A DNA stretch of 64,000 nt, from assembly GCF_016656965.1 (NCBI RefSeq), contig NZ_CP067977.1, positions 2,194,501-2,258,500 of the forward strand, in the 5' to 3' direction. A model generated the notes under the pieces. The model made no database searches. It was given only the letters and a program-made list of their open reading frames with translations, and had not been told where the DNA came from. Made by a program: the position numbers and the translations under genes. Shown one piece after another: positions 35,107 through 44,051 of the stretch. This DNA comes from Brevundimonas vitisensis. Its GTDB lineage: Bacteria > Pseudomonadota > Alphaproteobacteria > Caulobacterales > Caulobacteraceae. The stretch's first letter is position 1; every line of letters begins with the position of its first letter.

Positions 35107-35613
35107 ATGGCCGACAAGGTCCTGTCCCCCGCCGATGCCGAAGCCGAGTTCTGGAAGCATCTGAAGTCGTCCAACACCGGCATGCTCGGCCTGGACCAGC
35201 CCGGCTATCACAGCCAGCCGATGACCGCCTATCGTGAGGAAGAAACCGGCACGATCTGGTTCTTCACCCGCGACGACACCGACCTGGCCAAAGACGCCGC
35301 CGTTCCGGATCAGTCGGCCATGTTCACCTATGGCTCCAAGGACCAGGAGGTCTGGGCCTGCATCCACGGCACCCTGTCCGTCCATGGCCCGGACCGTCAG
35401 ATCATCGACAAATTCTGGAACCCCGTCGTGGCGGCCTGGTACCCCGAGGGCAAGGACGATCCGCACCTGACCATCCTGCGCTTCGACGCCGACGACGGCC
35501 GAATCTGGGTGTCCAAACAGGGCCCGGTCAAGTTCCTGTATGAGGTCGCCAAGGCCAACCTGACCAAGACCGTCCCCGACGTAGGCGGCGTGGCGGACGT
35601 AAATCTGCAGTAG
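35107..35613 (+). CDS. Pyridoxamine 5'-phosphate oxidase-fold (general stress protein 26-like) protein
   Basis: 168 residues. A split-barrel flavin-binding fold is indicated by TGMLGLDQPGYHSQPMTAYR, IWFFTRDDTDLAKD and the typical WNPVVAAWYPEGKDDPHLTILRF stretch divided over about 110-135. Members bind FMN or F420-like cofactors and are often stress induced; the reaction is unknown. Short 5' gap with AGGAGA upstream of ATG 35107. Stands apart from the catabolic operon, and a hairpin terminator follows. Confidence 0.85.
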   Translation: MADKVLSPADAEAEFWKHLKSSNTGMLGLDQPGYHSQPMTAYREEETGTIWFFTRDDTDLAKDAAVPDQSAMFTYGSKDQEVWACIHGTLSVHGPDRQIIDKFWNPVVAAWYPEGKDDPHLTILRFDADDGRIWVSKQGPVKFLYEVAKANLTKTVPDVGGVADVNLQ

Positions 35614-35621
35614 TCGGATCC

Positions 35622-35649
35622 GGGACTGCCCGCTCCGGTGGGCAGTCCC
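35622..35649. terminator. Bidirectional stem-loop terminator between PPOX-fold gene and argF
   Basis: Perfect 10-base stem GGGACTGCCC / GGGCAGTCCC with an 8-base loop, followed by TCTCTGATC on the plus strand. Lies between the converging stops at 35613 and 35657. The U-tract is weak on both sides. Confidence 0.65.
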
Positions 35650-35656
35650 TCTCTGA

Positions 35657-36577
35657 TCAGCCTGCGAAGCACCAGGCCAGGACGGCCTTCTGGGCGTGGA
35701 TCCGGTTCTCGGCCTCGTCCCAGACGAGGGAGGCGGGGCCGTCGATGACGCCGTCGGTGACTTCCTCGCCGCGATGGGCGGGCAGACAGTGCAGGAAGGC
35801 GGCACCGGGGGCGGCCAGATCCATCAGGGCCTGATCGACCGTATAGCCATCGAAGGCCTCAAGCCGGGCCTCATAGTCGCCGTCACCCATGGAGACCCAG
35901 GTGTCGGTCACGACCACATCCGCCCCCGCCACGGCCTCGCGCGGGTCGGCCGTCAAGGACACGGCGCTTCCGCCGCGTTGCAGATCCACCAGGTCCGGAT
36001 GGTATTCGGCGGGGCAGGCGACATTCAGGTGAAAGCCGAACTTCGGCGCCGCGTGCATGAAGCTGGCGCAGACGTTGTTGCCGTCGCCGACCCAGGCGAT
36101 CGTCTTTCCGGCGATCGGTCCGCGATGCTCCTCGATCGTCATCAGGTCGGCCAGAATCTGGCACGGATGGCTGCGATCGGTCAGGCCGTTGATGACCGGC
36201 ACGGTCGAGACCCGCGCGAAATGCTCGACGTCCTCATGGACATTGGCGCGGATCATCACCGCGTCCACCATGCGTGACAGCACCCGGGCGGTATCCTCGA
36301 CCGGCTCGCCCCGGCCCAGCTGCATGTCGCCGGCATTGGCGATGATGCCGGACCCGCCCAGCTGGCGGATAGCGGCATCGAAGCTGAAGCGGGTGCGGGT
36401 CGAGTTCTTCTCGAAGATCATGGCCAGGACGCGGTCTCTGGCCGGGGCGTCGGCATCGACCCAGCCCATGGGGCGGCCCTTGCGGGCGGCCTTGCGGGCA
36501 TGGCCGTCGTCGAGAATGGCACGCAGATCGGCCGCTTCCAGCCGATGAATGTCGAGGAAGTGGCGGACCATCGTCAC
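35657..36577 (-). CDS. argF: Ornithine carbamoyltransferase
   Basis: 306 residues. Carbamoyl-phosphate site [12 protein letters not shown] with the ornithine/carbamoyl contact, and [11 protein letters not shown] near the C-terminus are all present. Converts ornithine and carbamoyl phosphate to citrulline in arginine synthesis. The GTG at 36577 overlaps the argD stop (GTGA); an ATG at 36571 would be two codons shorter. Second gene of the argD-argF operon. Confidence 0.97.
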   Translation of the reverse strand: MTMVRHFLDIHRLEAADLRAILDDGHARKAARKGRPMGWVDADAPARDRVLAMIFEKNSTRTRFSFDAAIRQLGGSGIIANAGDMQLGRGEPVEDTARVLSRMVDAVMIRANVHEDVEHFARVSTVPVINGLTDRSHPCQILADLMTIEEHRGPIAGKTIAWVGDGNNVCASFMHAAPKFGFHLNVACPAEYHPDLVDLQRGGSAVSLTADPREAVAGADVVVTDTWVSMGDGDYEARLEAFDGYTVDQALMDLAAPGAAFLHCLPAHRGEEVTDGVIDGPASLVWDEAENRIHAQKAVLAWCFAG

Positions 36578-37767
36578 GCTACCAGTTTGCCGCGCGCGAA
36601 CTCGCAGGCCTTTTCGAACCGTTCCACGACCTCGCGGGCCTCGTCCAGGGTCAGGTTCAGCGGCGGCAGGATGCGGACCAGATTGTCGCCGCCCCCGGCC
36701 ACCAGCAGCTGCGCTTCATCGCGGGCCCAGCCCATGAACTCGCGGTTGTTCGGGATCAGCTTGACCCCCATCAACAGCCCTTTGCCGCGCACCTCGACGA
36801 TGACGTCGGGATAGCGGTCCTTCAGCCCGCTGAGCTGCTGCTTCAGATAGCCGGCGACCTCGTTGACATTGTTCAGGGTCGCTGCGCTGGCGATCTCGTT
36901 GAAGGCGGCCAGGCCGACGGCCATGGCCAGGGGGTTGCCCCCGAAGGTCGAGCCGTGGACGCCCACGACCATGCCGCTGGCCGCCTCGGTGGTGGCCAGG
37001 CAGGCCCCGATGGGGAAGCCGCCGCCCAGGGCCTTGGCGATGGCCATGATGTCCGGGGTCATGCCGCCCCACTCGTGGGCCCACAGCTTGCCGGTACGGC
37101 CCATGCCGCACTGGACCTCGTCGAAGATGATCAGGACGCCGTGCTCGTCGCACAACTGGCGCAGGCCGCGCAGGCAGACCTCGGGAATGGCGCGGCATCC
37201 GCCCTCGCCCTGAACCGGCTCGACGATGATGGCGGCGGTGGTCGGGCTGGCGATCGCGGCCTTCAGAGCCTCGTGATCGCCGAAGGTCAGCTGGTGGAAG
37301 CCCTCCATCGGGGGGCCAAAGCCGTTGGTATAGCTGGGGTTGGCCGCGGCGTTGATGGCCCCGTAGGTCCGGCCGTGGAAGCTGCCGTCAAAGCCATAGA
37401 TGTCGATGCGTTCGGGCTGGCCCTTGGCCGAGAAATGCTTGCGTGCGGTCTTGATCGCGCATTCGACCGCCTCGGTGCCCGAGTTGGTGAAGAAGACGAC
37501 ATCGGCAAAGCTGGTCTCGCACAGCCGGTCGGCCAGGGCCTCCTGGCCAGGGATGCGGAAGATGTTGGAGACGTGCCACAGCTTTTCAGCCTGATCCTTG
37601 ACCGCCTGAACCAGGGCCGGATGGGCATGGCCCAGGGCATTGGTCGAAATGCCCATGACGCAGTCCAGGTACTCGGTCCCGTCCGCCGCCCACAGACGCG
37701 CACCCTGACCGCGCTCGACCTCCAGCGGTGCACGGTTGTAGACGCCCATCAGGTGTTCGGTGGACAC
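36574..37767 (-). CDS. argD: Acetylornithine aminotransferase
   Basis: 397 residues, class III PLP aminotransferase. [17 protein letters not shown] binds the cofactor phosphate, [15 protein letters not shown] holds the ring Asp and [14 protein letters not shown] the Schiff-base Lys. Acts in arginine synthesis (and often as succinyl-diaminopimelate aminotransferase). Adjacent argF and nearby gcrA are in line with Caulobacteraceae gene order as I know it. The 115-base upstream region has no promoter I can assign with confidence. Confidence 0.96.
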   Translation of the reverse strand: MSTEHLMGVYNRAPLEVERGQGARLWAADGTEYLDCVMGISTNALGHAHPALVQAVKDQAEKLWHVSNIFRIPGQEALADRLCETSFADVVFFTNSGTEAVECAIKTARKHFSAKGQPERIDIYGFDGSFHGRTYGAINAAANPSYTNGFGPPMEGFHQLTFGDHEALKAAIASPTTAAIIVEPVQGEGGCRAIPEVCLRGLRQLCDEHGVLIIFDEVQCGMGRTGKLWAHEWGGMTPDIMAIAKALGGGFPIGACLATTEAASGMVVGVHGSTFGGNPLAMAVGLAAFNEIASAATLNNVNEVAGYLKQQLSGLKDRYPDVIVEVRGKGLLMGVKLIPNNREFMGWARDEAQLLVAGGGDNLVRILPPLNLTLDEAREVVERFEKACEFARGKLVA

Positions 37768-37882
37768 GGTCGGTCTCCGTAAAAGTCAGACGGCCCCGCC
37801 GCTGGACTGCGCCGGGACCGCCAAGGGAAAGGGTACTTGCCTTGTCAGGCGAGGGGCAGGGTGAGTCAACACTCTGCGGGCA

Positions 37883-38704
37883 TCAGCTCTTCAGGCGCCA
37901 GCCCGACCGGAAGACCAGCCAGCAGGCGGTGGCCATGGCCAGGGTCAGGACGCCGCTGAGGACGACGCCGATCAGCAGCGACCCCTCGGCCTGGCCGATG
38001 AAGCCGGCGCGGAAGCCGTCGATCAGATAGAAGATCGGGTTCCAGTGGCTGATGGTGGCGAAGGGCTCGGGCAGGTTGTCGACCAGATAGAAGGTCCCGG
38101 ACAGGAAGGTCATCGGCATGATGACGAAGTTCTGGACCGCCGCCAGCTGATCGAATTTCTGCGCCCACAGCCCGGCCAGAACCCCCAACATCCCCATCAG
38201 CAGCGAGGCGATCAGGCCGAACCACACGATCAGGGCCAGATTGGCCAGGCCCAGCCGCGCGAAGGGCGCGACACACAAGGCCGTCACCAGCCCGACCACG
38301 AGGCCCCGGGTCGCAGCCCCCAGCGAAAAGCCGACCGTCAGTTCCAGCGGGCTGAGCGGTGGGGTCAGGAAGTCGGTGGCCGTGCCCATGACCTTGGCCT
38401 GGATCAGGCTGGACGAGGCATTGGCGAAGGCATTGTTCAGAATGGCCATCATGATCAGGCCCGGCGCGACGAACTCTCCGAACGGCGTGCCGTGCAGCGG
38501 CGGCCGCGCGCCCTGAAGGGCGACCACGAACACCAGCATGTAGAGCAGGGTCGTCACCACCGGACCGGCTATGGTCTGGGCCCCGACCTTCCAGAAGCGC
38601 CGCACCTCGCGCATGTAGAGGGTTCGCACGCCGATCCAGTTGACGCCGTCGTAGCGACGCGGCTGGGGCAGGGCTTCGGGGCTTTGAGAGGCGAGATCGG
38701 TCAT
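37883..38704 (-). CDS. ABC-2 type transporter permease (NodJ/YadH-like)
   Basis: 273 residues with six hydrophobic segments (starting near IAGPVVTTLLYMLVFVVAL, then LTVGFSLGAATRGLVVGLVT, ALIVWFGLIASLLMGMLGVL, FVIMPMTFLSGTFYL and the C-terminal VVLSGVLTLAMATACWLV). The family exports polysaccharide, drugs or lipids. The ATPase partner gene is not adjacent: argD lies downstream and gcrA is divergent. ATG 38704 was chosen since the longer in-frame version to 38752 adds a non-conserved Arg/Pro-rich stretch. Confidence 0.88.
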   Translation of the reverse strand: MTDLASQSPEALPQPRRYDGVNWIGVRTLYMREVRRFWKVGAQTIAGPVVTTLLYMLVFVVALQGARPPLHGTPFGEFVAPGLIMMAILNNAFANASSSLIQAKVMGTATDFLTPPLSPLELTVGFSLGAATRGLVVGLVTALCVAPFARLGLANLALIVWFGLIASLLMGMLGVLAGLWAQKFDQLAAVQNFVIMPMTFLSGTFYLVDNLPEPFATISHWNPIFYLIDGFRAGFIGQAEGSLLIGVVLSGVLTLAMATACWLVFRSGWRLKS

Positions 38705-38919
38705 CCCGCGCAAATGCGCGGTCGCGGGCCTGCGCGCAAGGGTCGGGGGCACCCTATCGGCTCACCGAGCGAACGCTGATTCAAGATGTGGTTTCTGTGG
38801 ACGATCTGATTCGCACATATTGCGTCCGTTAAGGAGTGCTTTACGATTAGTTGTGGGTTCGAGGCCGCTAACCAGTCGCCCGGCCCCAAATGTTGAATCA
38901 ATCGCTGACGGAGGGTGTC
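38705..38919. promoter_or_regulatory. gcrA upstream region with CtrA box, DnaA-like box and GANTC sites
   Basis: A CtrA-type site TTAA-N7-TTTAC is at 38829-38844 (one mismatch to TTAA-N7-TTAAC). TGTGGACGA at 38796-38804 matches the DnaA box TGTGGATAA at seven of nine bases. GATTC at 38778-38782 and 38808-38812 and GAATC at 38895-38899 are GANTC methylation targets of CcrM. In Caulobacter, gcrA is repressed by CtrA and activated by DnaA, so these elements agree with known control; binding itself is not shown. The permease promoter must also lie here. Confidence 0.65.
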
Positions 38920-39447
38920 GTGAACCTGGGCTGGACCGAAGACCGCGTCGGCGCGCTGAAGAAGCTTTGGCTGGAAGGCCAGTCGGCCAGCCAGATCGCC
39001 AAGCAGCTGGGCGGCGGCGTGACCCGCAATGCCGTGATCGGCAAGGTGCACCGCCTGGGTCTGTCGGGCCGGGCCGCTCCGTCGCAGCCGGCACGCACGA
39101 ACTTCCGCCCGGCGCGCCCGCGTCCCGCCCAGGCTCCGGTGATGGCCCAGCCTTCGGCTCCGCGCCGGATCGAGGCGGCCCAGCCGCGCCCGGCCGTCCC
39201 CGTGGTGCACGAACCGGCCCCCGCGCCTGATCTGCCGGGCACCGCCACGGTGCTGACGCTAGGGGCACACATGTGCAAATGGCCGATCGGTGACCCGTCC
39301 TCGACCGAGTTCAGCTTCTGCGGTCGGCGCGCCTCCGAAGGCGTCTATTGCGTCGAACACGCCCGCGTCGCCTATCAGCCCCAGGTCCGTCGCGGCGCCA
39401 AGGACGGTGCTTCCGAACTGGCCCGTTCGCTGCGGCGCTACATCTAG
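38920..39447 (+). CDS. gcrA: Cell-cycle regulator GcrA
   Basis: 175 residues. The N-terminal helix-turn-helix (LGWTEDRVGALKKLWLEG, SASQIAKQLGG, VTRNAVIGKVHRLGLSG) is diagnostic, followed by an Ala/Pro/Arg-rich linker and a Cys-containing C-terminal domain (HMCKWPIGDP, FCGRRASEGVYCVEH) that in Caulobacter contacts sigma-70. GcrA activates promoters carrying methylated GANTC sites. The GTG at 38920 is preferred: GAGGG lies just upstream and the family begins within two residues; an ATG at 38890 would add 10 residues. The HTH has an extra Gly (QLGGGVTRN) compared with most relatives. Confidence 0.96.
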   Translation: MNLGWTEDRVGALKKLWLEGQSASQIAKQLGGGVTRNAVIGKVHRLGLSGRAAPSQPARTNFRPARPRPAQAPVMAQPSAPRRIEAAQPRPAVPVVHEPAPAPDLPGTATVLTLGAHMCKWPIGDPSSTEFSFCGRRASEGVYCVEHARVAYQPQVRRGAKDGASELARSLRRYI

Positions 39448-39499
39448 GGCGCCAAGCGCGGTAGCCCACGATCACCAATGGATGCCCGCAAAGGACTTA

Positions 39500-39536
39500 G
39501 CGCCTCCCCGCCGGGCTCACCCCTTGCGGGGAGCGC
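39500..39536 (+). terminator. Stem-loop downstream of gcrA
   Basis: GCGCcTCCCCGC (39500-39511) pairs with GCGGGGAGCGC (39526-39536) with one bulged base; loop of 14. No T-run follows, so termination is possible but unproven. It lies between the converging gcrA and apaG genes. Confidence 0.4.
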
Positions 39537-39584
39537 GGCGGGGCTGAGGTCATTCGGGGTGGTGCAGCCCCGTTCGCCGGGACC

Positions 39585-39992
39585 CTAGTTCAGGACCCGC
39601 CGCGCTCCCGGCACATCCAGGCTAAAGGCCGGGATTTCGGCCTCGAAGGTGTGCCCCGCTTCATCCGTCATCGTATAGCCGCCGACCATGGAGCCTGAGG
39701 GCGTCGTCAGCGGACAGCCAGAAGCATAGGCATAGCGATCACCCGGCTGGATCACCGGCTGCTCGCCGACCACGCCGGGGCCGCGCACTTCTTCAACCCG
39801 GCCCAGGGCATCGGTGATCAGCCAGCGACGGGCGATCAGCTGGACCGGGCGGTCGCCGCGGTTTTCGATCTCGATCTGATAGGCCCAGACCCAGCGGCCG
39901 TCCTCCGGCGCCGACTGGCCAGCCAGGAAGCTGGGCCGGACGCGGACGACGATGCCTGAGGTTTCGGCGACATAGGCGGGGGTGTCATGCAT
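39585..39992 (-). CDS. apaG: ApaG family protein
   Basis: 135 residues, single fibronectin-III-like ApaG domain. Typical features: [34 protein letters not shown], then [19 protein letters not shown] and the end with SMVGGYTM. The family is linked to cobalt/magnesium efflux phenotypes and to FBxo3-like domains; molecular role is unclear. Converges with gcrA. Confidence 0.93.
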   Translation of the reverse strand: MHDTPAYVAETSGIVVRVRPSFLAGQSAPEDGRWVWAYQIEIENRGDRPVQLIARRWLITDALGRVEEVRGPGVVGEQPVIQPGDRYAYASGCPLTTPSGSMVGGYTMTDEAGHTFEAEIPAFSLDVPGARRVLN

Positions 39993-40102
39993 GGGCGTAC
40001 CCTCGTCCCAATGGCGGGTCGGTTCAAGCGGCGTCGCGCGTCGCGAGAGGTTGAGGCCTTCAGACAGGGGAGACGGCGTTCAAAACCGTGTATGTCGGGG
40101 TC

Positions 40103-41134
40103 ATGCAAGCCTTCGAATCCTCCGTTTCGGGCATCCTGCCCTGCCAGTCCATCGAGACCCTGATCGCCACGGGCGCGATCGCGTCCGACACCCCGTTCGA
40201 CACCGATCAGGTGCAGCCCGCCAGCCTGGACCTGCGCCTGTCCGACCGGGCCTGGCGGGTGCGGGCCAGCTTCCTGCCCGGTCAGCGCAAGGTCGAGGAC
40301 CGGATCGCCGACGTCTCCATGCACCCGATCGATCTGTCGGGCGGCTATGTGCTGGAAAAGGGCTGCGTCTATATCGCCCGGCTTCAGGAGCGGCTCAGCC
40401 TGCCGCCCGGCCTGATCGCGCGCGCCAATCCCAAGAGCTCGACCGGGCGGGTGGACGTCTTCGTGCGTTTGCTGACCGACCGGGGCGCGGCGTTCGACGA
40501 TGTGGACGCGGGCTATGAGGGGCCGCTGTATCTGGAGATCGCGCCCCAGACCTTTTCCATCCTGGTCCGGCCGGGAACGCGGCTGAATCAGCTGCGGCTG
40601 AAGGCGGGCGAACCGCCGCGCCTGGAGACCCGCAGCGTCGGGGTCGACCTGGATAGCGGCGAAGGGGGCATCGTCGGCTTCCGGGGGCGGCGTCATGCAG
40701 GCGTGGTCGATCTGGACAGGATCGACGGCCACGATCCGCGCGACTTCTGGGAACCGCTGTCGGCCCCGAAGGGCGAGCTGCTGCTGGATCCGGGCGAATT
40801 CTACATCCTGGCCTCACGCGAGGCGGTTGAGATTCCGGTCATGCAGGCGGCCGAGATGACGCCGATCGACCCGTCGGTGGGCGAGTTCCGGGTGCATTAC
40901 GCCGGCTTCTTCGACCCCGGCTTCGGCACGGACGAGGCTCATGGAGCAGGATCAAAGGGGGTGCTGGAGGTGCGGACGCACGACACGCCCTTTTTGCTGG
41001 AACACGGCCAGATCGTCGCGCGTCTGGTCTATGAGCCCCTGACGATGCGGCCCGACCGCCTGTATGGTGAGGGCGGCAGCCACTATCAGCGACAGGGGCT
41101 GAAGCTGAGCAAGCATTTTAGGGCTTGGAGGTAG
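40103..41134 (+). CDS. dcd: 2'-deoxycytidine 5'-triphosphate deaminase (long alphaproteobacterial form)
   Basis: 343 residues, about twice the length of enterobacterial Dcd. The N-terminal half holds the deaminase motifs (QPASLDLRLSD, ARANPKSSTGRVDVFVRL, GYEGPLYLEIAPQTFSI, GTRLNQLRL); the second half repeats the fold more loosely (GVLEVRTHDTPFLLEHGQIVARL). It makes dUTP for thymidylate synthesis. ATG 40103 was chosen; an upstream GTG at 40088 is in frame. The stop at 41132-41134 is immediately beside the ribosome site of the small gene at 41137. Confidence 0.92.
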   Translation: MQAFESSVSGILPCQSIETLIATGAIASDTPFDTDQVQPASLDLRLSDRAWRVRASFLPGQRKVEDRIADVSMHPIDLSGGYVLEKGCVYIARLQERLSLPPGLIARANPKSSTGRVDVFVRLLTDRGAAFDDVDAGYEGPLYLEIAPQTFSILVRPGTRLNQLRLKAGEPPRLETRSVGVDLDSGEGGIVGFRGRRHAGVVDLDRIDGHDPRDFWEPLSAPKGELLLDPGEFYILASREAVEIPVMQAAEMTPIDPSVGEFRVHYAGFFDPGFGTDEAHGAGSKGVLEVRTHDTPFLLEHGQIVARLVYEPLTMRPDRLYGEGGSHYQRQGLKLSKHFRAWR

Positions 41135-41136
41135 CG

Positions 41137-41253
41137 ATGGACGAACCAGGCAAACGTCGGCATCCGCGCGACCTGAAGCCGCGCGAGTATCTGTTCTTCA
41201 TCATCTTTTTTGTCGGCTGTACGGCTTGGATGTTGGCGAACCAGCCTCACTGA
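41137..41253 (+). CDS. Small single-span membrane protein (38 aa)
   Basis: Reading frame of 38 codons after a strong GGAGG ribosome site (41127-41131) five bases before ATG 41137. The protein begins MDEPGKRRHPRDLKPREY, a basic N-terminus, then one hydrophobic segment LFFIIFFVGCTAWMLA and a short tail NQPH. This predicts an N-in single-span inner-membrane protein. The ribosome site lies inside the end of dcd, so translation may be coupled. The 3' end overlaps the converging SDR gene by seven bases. No known family recognised. Confidence 0.65.
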   Translation: MDEPGKRRHPRDLKPREYLFFIIFFVGCTAWMLANQPH

Positions 41254-42041
41254 GCCAGCATGCCGCCGTCGATCTTGAACTCGGAGCCGGTGACGAATTT
41301 GCTTTCGTCCGAGGCCAGGTAGAGGACGCAATAGGCGACGTCGTCCGGTTCGCCGATCCGCTTCAGGGGGATGCCGCGTGCCAGCCGCTCGTGCGCCCTG
41401 TCCTCGTCGCCGCCGGCCATGGCGATGAAGGGGTCCAGGATCGGGGTCTTGATGAAGACCGGATGGACCGAGTTGGCACGCACGTTCCACTCGGCCTTGG
41501 CGCATTCCAGGGCGACGGTCTTGGTGTACATCCAGACGGCCGCCTTGGTGGCGTTATAGGCCCCCATGCCGGGCGCCGCCGCCAGCCCCGCCACCGACGA
41601 GATGTTGACGATCGAGCCTGCGCCCGACGCGCGCAGGTGCGGCAGGGCGTATTTGCAGCCCAGCATGATGCTCTCGATATTGACCGCCTGGACCGTGCGC
41701 CAGTTCTCGAGCGAGTCCTGTTCGGCCCAGACGAACTGGCCGCCGATGCCGGCATTGTTGATCAGGATGGACAGGCCGCCCATGGCCTGGACCGCCGCCT
41801 CGACCACACTTGCCCACTGACCTTCGTCCGTCACGTCCTGGGCAAAGGCGAAGGCGCTGCCGGCAATTTCGGCATTGATGGCGGCGGCCAAGGCCTCTGC
41901 ACCGGCCAAATCCATATCGGTGACGGCGACCTTTGCGCCTTCGCGGGCCAGCATCCAGGCCATGGCCTGACCCAGGCCCCCGGCGGCCCCGGTGATCAAG
42001 GCCGTCTTGCCCTCGACCCGTCCCTTACGTGCGATGCTCAT
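41247..42041 (-). CDS. SDR family oxidoreductase (classical, with full catalytic set)
   Basis: 264 residues. [20 protein letters not shown] (NAD(P) binding), NNAGIGG, Ser in NISSVAG and Tyr-x3-Lys in YNATK are all present; the end [15 protein letters not shown] is typical. Asp at the end of the second strand (VTDMDL) suggests NAD preference. ATG 42041 overlaps the stop of the pterin dehydratase gene (ATGA), so both are made together; whether this SDR acts on pterins is unknown. Substrate not predictable. Confidence 0.9.
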   Translation of the reverse strand: MSIARKGRVEGKTALITGAAGGLGQAMAWMLAREGAKVAVTDMDLAGAEALAAAINAEIAGSAFAFAQDVTDEGQWASVVEAAVQAMGGLSILINNAGIGGQFVWAEQDSLENWRTVQAVNIESIMLGCKYALPHLRASGAGSIVNISSVAGLAAAPGMGAYNATKAAVWMYTKTVALECAKAEWNVRANSVHPVFIKTPILDPFIAMAGGDEDRAHERLARGIPLKRIGEPDDVAYCVLYLASDESKFVTGSEFKIDGGMLAQ

Positions 42042-42343
42042 GATTGGGTTCCCTGGCTGGAGGCGATGTCGTCGATGAAGCGGGCCATCCGCACGTCCCG
42101 CTCGGTCAGACCGCCCGCGTCATGGGTGGTCAGCAGGATGTCGACGCGATTGTAGACATTGGACCATTCGGGATGGTGATCAATGGTCTCGGCCAGCAGG
42201 GCCACGCGCGTCATGAAGCCGAAGGCGGCGTTGAAATCGGCAAAGCGCAATGACCGTTCGATCGCCGTGCGGTCTCCGGCATGAGCGCGCCATTGCGGCA
42301 GATCGGCCAGAACCTGGTCCAGGTCGAGCGGCGTTTGTGCCAT
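42038..42343 (-). CDS. 4a-hydroxytetrahydrobiopterin (pterin-4a-carbinolamine) dehydratase
   Basis: 101 residues, one complete PCD domain. The signature [20 protein letters not shown] and [12 protein letters not shown], with the catalytic His pair and the later Asp, is clear. The enzyme dehydrates the 4a-hydroxypterin formed by pterin-dependent hydroxylases, giving quinonoid dihydropterin. No aromatic amino acid hydroxylase gene is in the window. First gene of a two-gene operon with the SDR at 41247. Confidence 0.94.
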   Translation of the reverse strand: MAQTPLDLDQVLADLPQWRAHAGDRTAIERSLRFADFNAAFGFMTRVALLAETIDHHPEWSNVYNRVDILLTTHDAGGLTERDVRMARFIDDIASSQGTQS

Positions 42344-42485
42344 GGCGTTTTCCTCTTGTCCCTGACCCTGCCTATCGCGGTGTCGGCACCCCTACAAGGT
42401 CACGCAGCGGCAACTGCGACCGGGCCTGGAACACGGCACAAGCTCTGGCGTTACCAAGCGTCGCCGTTCGCAAAAGAGCCTCGTC

Positions 42486-43190
42486 ATGGACAATCTGTGG
42501 ATTTCCCAACTGGAGCCTGCCGATCGTAAACGGATCGAGCCGCACCTCAGCGAGAAGGCCTTTGCTGCGGGCCAGATGCTTTACGACGCCGGCGAGGCGG
42601 TCGACGAGGTCTGGTTTCCGATGCGCGGCGTGGTCTCGCTGATGACGGTGCTGCCCGATGACCGCATGGTCGAGACGGCGGCCATCGGGCGCGAGGGTCT
42701 GGTGGGCGTGACCTGTGGGCCGTTGAACGCGCGGGCGGCCAGCCGTGCGGTGTCCCAGCTGGAGGGTGTCGCGGCCTGCTGCCCGGCCGATATCTTCTCG
42801 GCCGCCCTGGAAAAGAGCGAGCCCATGCGGATGGCTCTCGCCAAATTCACCGAAAGCCTGTTCGCCCAGGTTCAGCAGACAGCCGCCTGCAATGCGCAGC
42901 ACAAGCTGGACGAGCGTCTGGCCCGGTGGTTGCTGACCTTGCACGACCGGGCCGATGAAGATCGCTTCAACCTGACTCAGCAGGATATCGCGGGCATGCT
43001 CGGTGTGCGGCGCGCCACGGTGTCGGAGGTCGGGGCCGAACTGGAAGGGCGACGCCTGATCAAGCGCGGGCGCGGCTGGGTGGAGGTCCTCGACCGCAAG
43101 GCTTTGGAGGGGGCGGCCTGCGGTTGCTATGCCATGATGCGGGGCGTGATGAAGGATCTGGGCGTGCCTCGTCCCCGTCACGGCCGATAG
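42486..43190 (+). CDS. Crp/Fnr family transcriptional regulator
   Basis: 234 residues. N-terminal cyclic-nucleotide-binding-like barrel (LSEKAFAAGQMLYDAGEAVD, VWFPMRGVVSLMTVLPDDRM), dimer helix and a C-terminal winged helix (LTQQDIAGMLGVRRATVSEVGAEL). FNR iron-sulfur cysteines are absent at the N-terminus; Cys residues occur elsewhere (CGPLN, CC, CGCY). The AGMLGVRRATVSE recognition region is like the small Crp-like regulators common in alphaproteobacteria that respond to stress. Ligand and targets unknown. Confidence 0.9.
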   Translation: MDNLWISQLEPADRKRIEPHLSEKAFAAGQMLYDAGEAVDEVWFPMRGVVSLMTVLPDDRMVETAAIGREGLVGVTCGPLNARAASRAVSQLEGVAACCPADIFSAALEKSEPMRMALAKFTESLFAQVQQTAACNAQHKLDERLARWLLTLHDRADEDRFNLTQQDIAGMLGVRRATVSEVGAELEGRRLIKRGRGWVEVLDRKALEGAACGCYAMMRGVMKDLGVPRPRHGR

Positions 43191-43262
43191 CCGCAAGTGT
43201 CGCAAAGAGCCGCGACGACGCAGCCCGGTGACGCCAGCCTCGCGACCCGCTAAAGCGCAAAG

Positions 43263-44051
43263 ATGACCGACGCTGCGCCGCCTTCCGATTTGCCCGCGGG
43301 CAAGACCTCGACCTTTGGCTTCCGCGACGTGGAGGCGGGCGAAAAGGTGCGCCTGGTGCGCGGCGTGTTCGACAGCGTGGCCTCCAGCTACGACCTGATG
43401 AACGACCTGATGAGCGGTGGCGTGCACCGTCTGTGGAAGGATGCGGCGGCGGCTCGCCTCAATCCCCGGCCCGGCGAGGTGATCCTGGACGTCGCGGGCG
43501 GCACCGGCGACATGGCACGCCGCTATTCGAAGATGGCGCGCGCGGCCCAGCAGCGCCGCGGCGGTGAGGACGCCCGGGTCATCGTGCTGGACTACAACGC
43601 CGAGATGATCCTGGCGGGCGTGGCCAAAGGGGGCGAGCCGGAGATGACCTGGACGGTCGGCGACGCCATGGCCCTGCCTCTGCCCGACGCCTCGGTCGAT
43701 GCCTATTCGATCAGCTTCGGCATCCGCAATGTGGCCGACATTTCCCAGGCCCTGGCCGAGGCGCGCCGGGTGCTGAAGCCGGGCGGCCGGTTCCTGTGCC
43801 TGGAGTTCTCGCGCCCCACGACGGGCGCTTTGAGGAAGGCTTATGACGCCTGGTCCTTCAACGCCATCCCGCGCATCGGCGGCTGGGTGGCGGGTGATCG
43901 CGACAGCTATCAATACCTGGTCGAAAGCATCCGCCGCTTTCCCGAACAGGCGACGTTCAAGGCCATGATCGAAACCGCCGGATTCAGCCGTGTCAGTGTG
44001 ACCAACCTGTCCGGCGGGATCGCGGCCATCCATCACGGGTGGGCGATCTGA
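43263..44051 (+). CDS. ubiE: Ubiquinone/menaquinone biosynthesis C-methyltransferase UbiE
   Basis: 262 residues. [20 protein letters not shown] and [16 protein letters not shown] are UbiE signatures; SAM motif I is [14 protein letters not shown], and [20 protein letters not shown] follows the family closely. Catalyses C-methylation in ubiquinone synthesis. An insert in the region after the glycine motif ([12 protein letters not shown]) is somewhat longer than in E. coli. Its end overlaps the ubiB start by 13 bases. Confidence 0.95.
   Translation: MTDAAPPSDLPAGKTSTFGFRDVEAGEKVRLVRGVFDSVASSYDLMNDLMSGGVHRLWKDAAAARLNPRPGEVILDVAGGTGDMARRYSKMARAAQQRRGGEDARVIVLDYNAEMILAGVAKGGEPEMTWTVGDAMALPLPDASVDAYSISFGIRNVADISQALAEARRVLKPGGRFLCLEFSRPTTGALRKAYDAWSFNAIPRIGGWVAGDRDSYQYLVESIRRFPEQATFKAMIETAGFSRVSVTNLSGGIAAIHHGWAI

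Noticed and set aside
39448..39584. Repeat array or CRISPR-like element in the gcrA-apaG gap
   Set aside because: Only one imperfect inverted repeat is seen, with no repeated spacer-repeat units.
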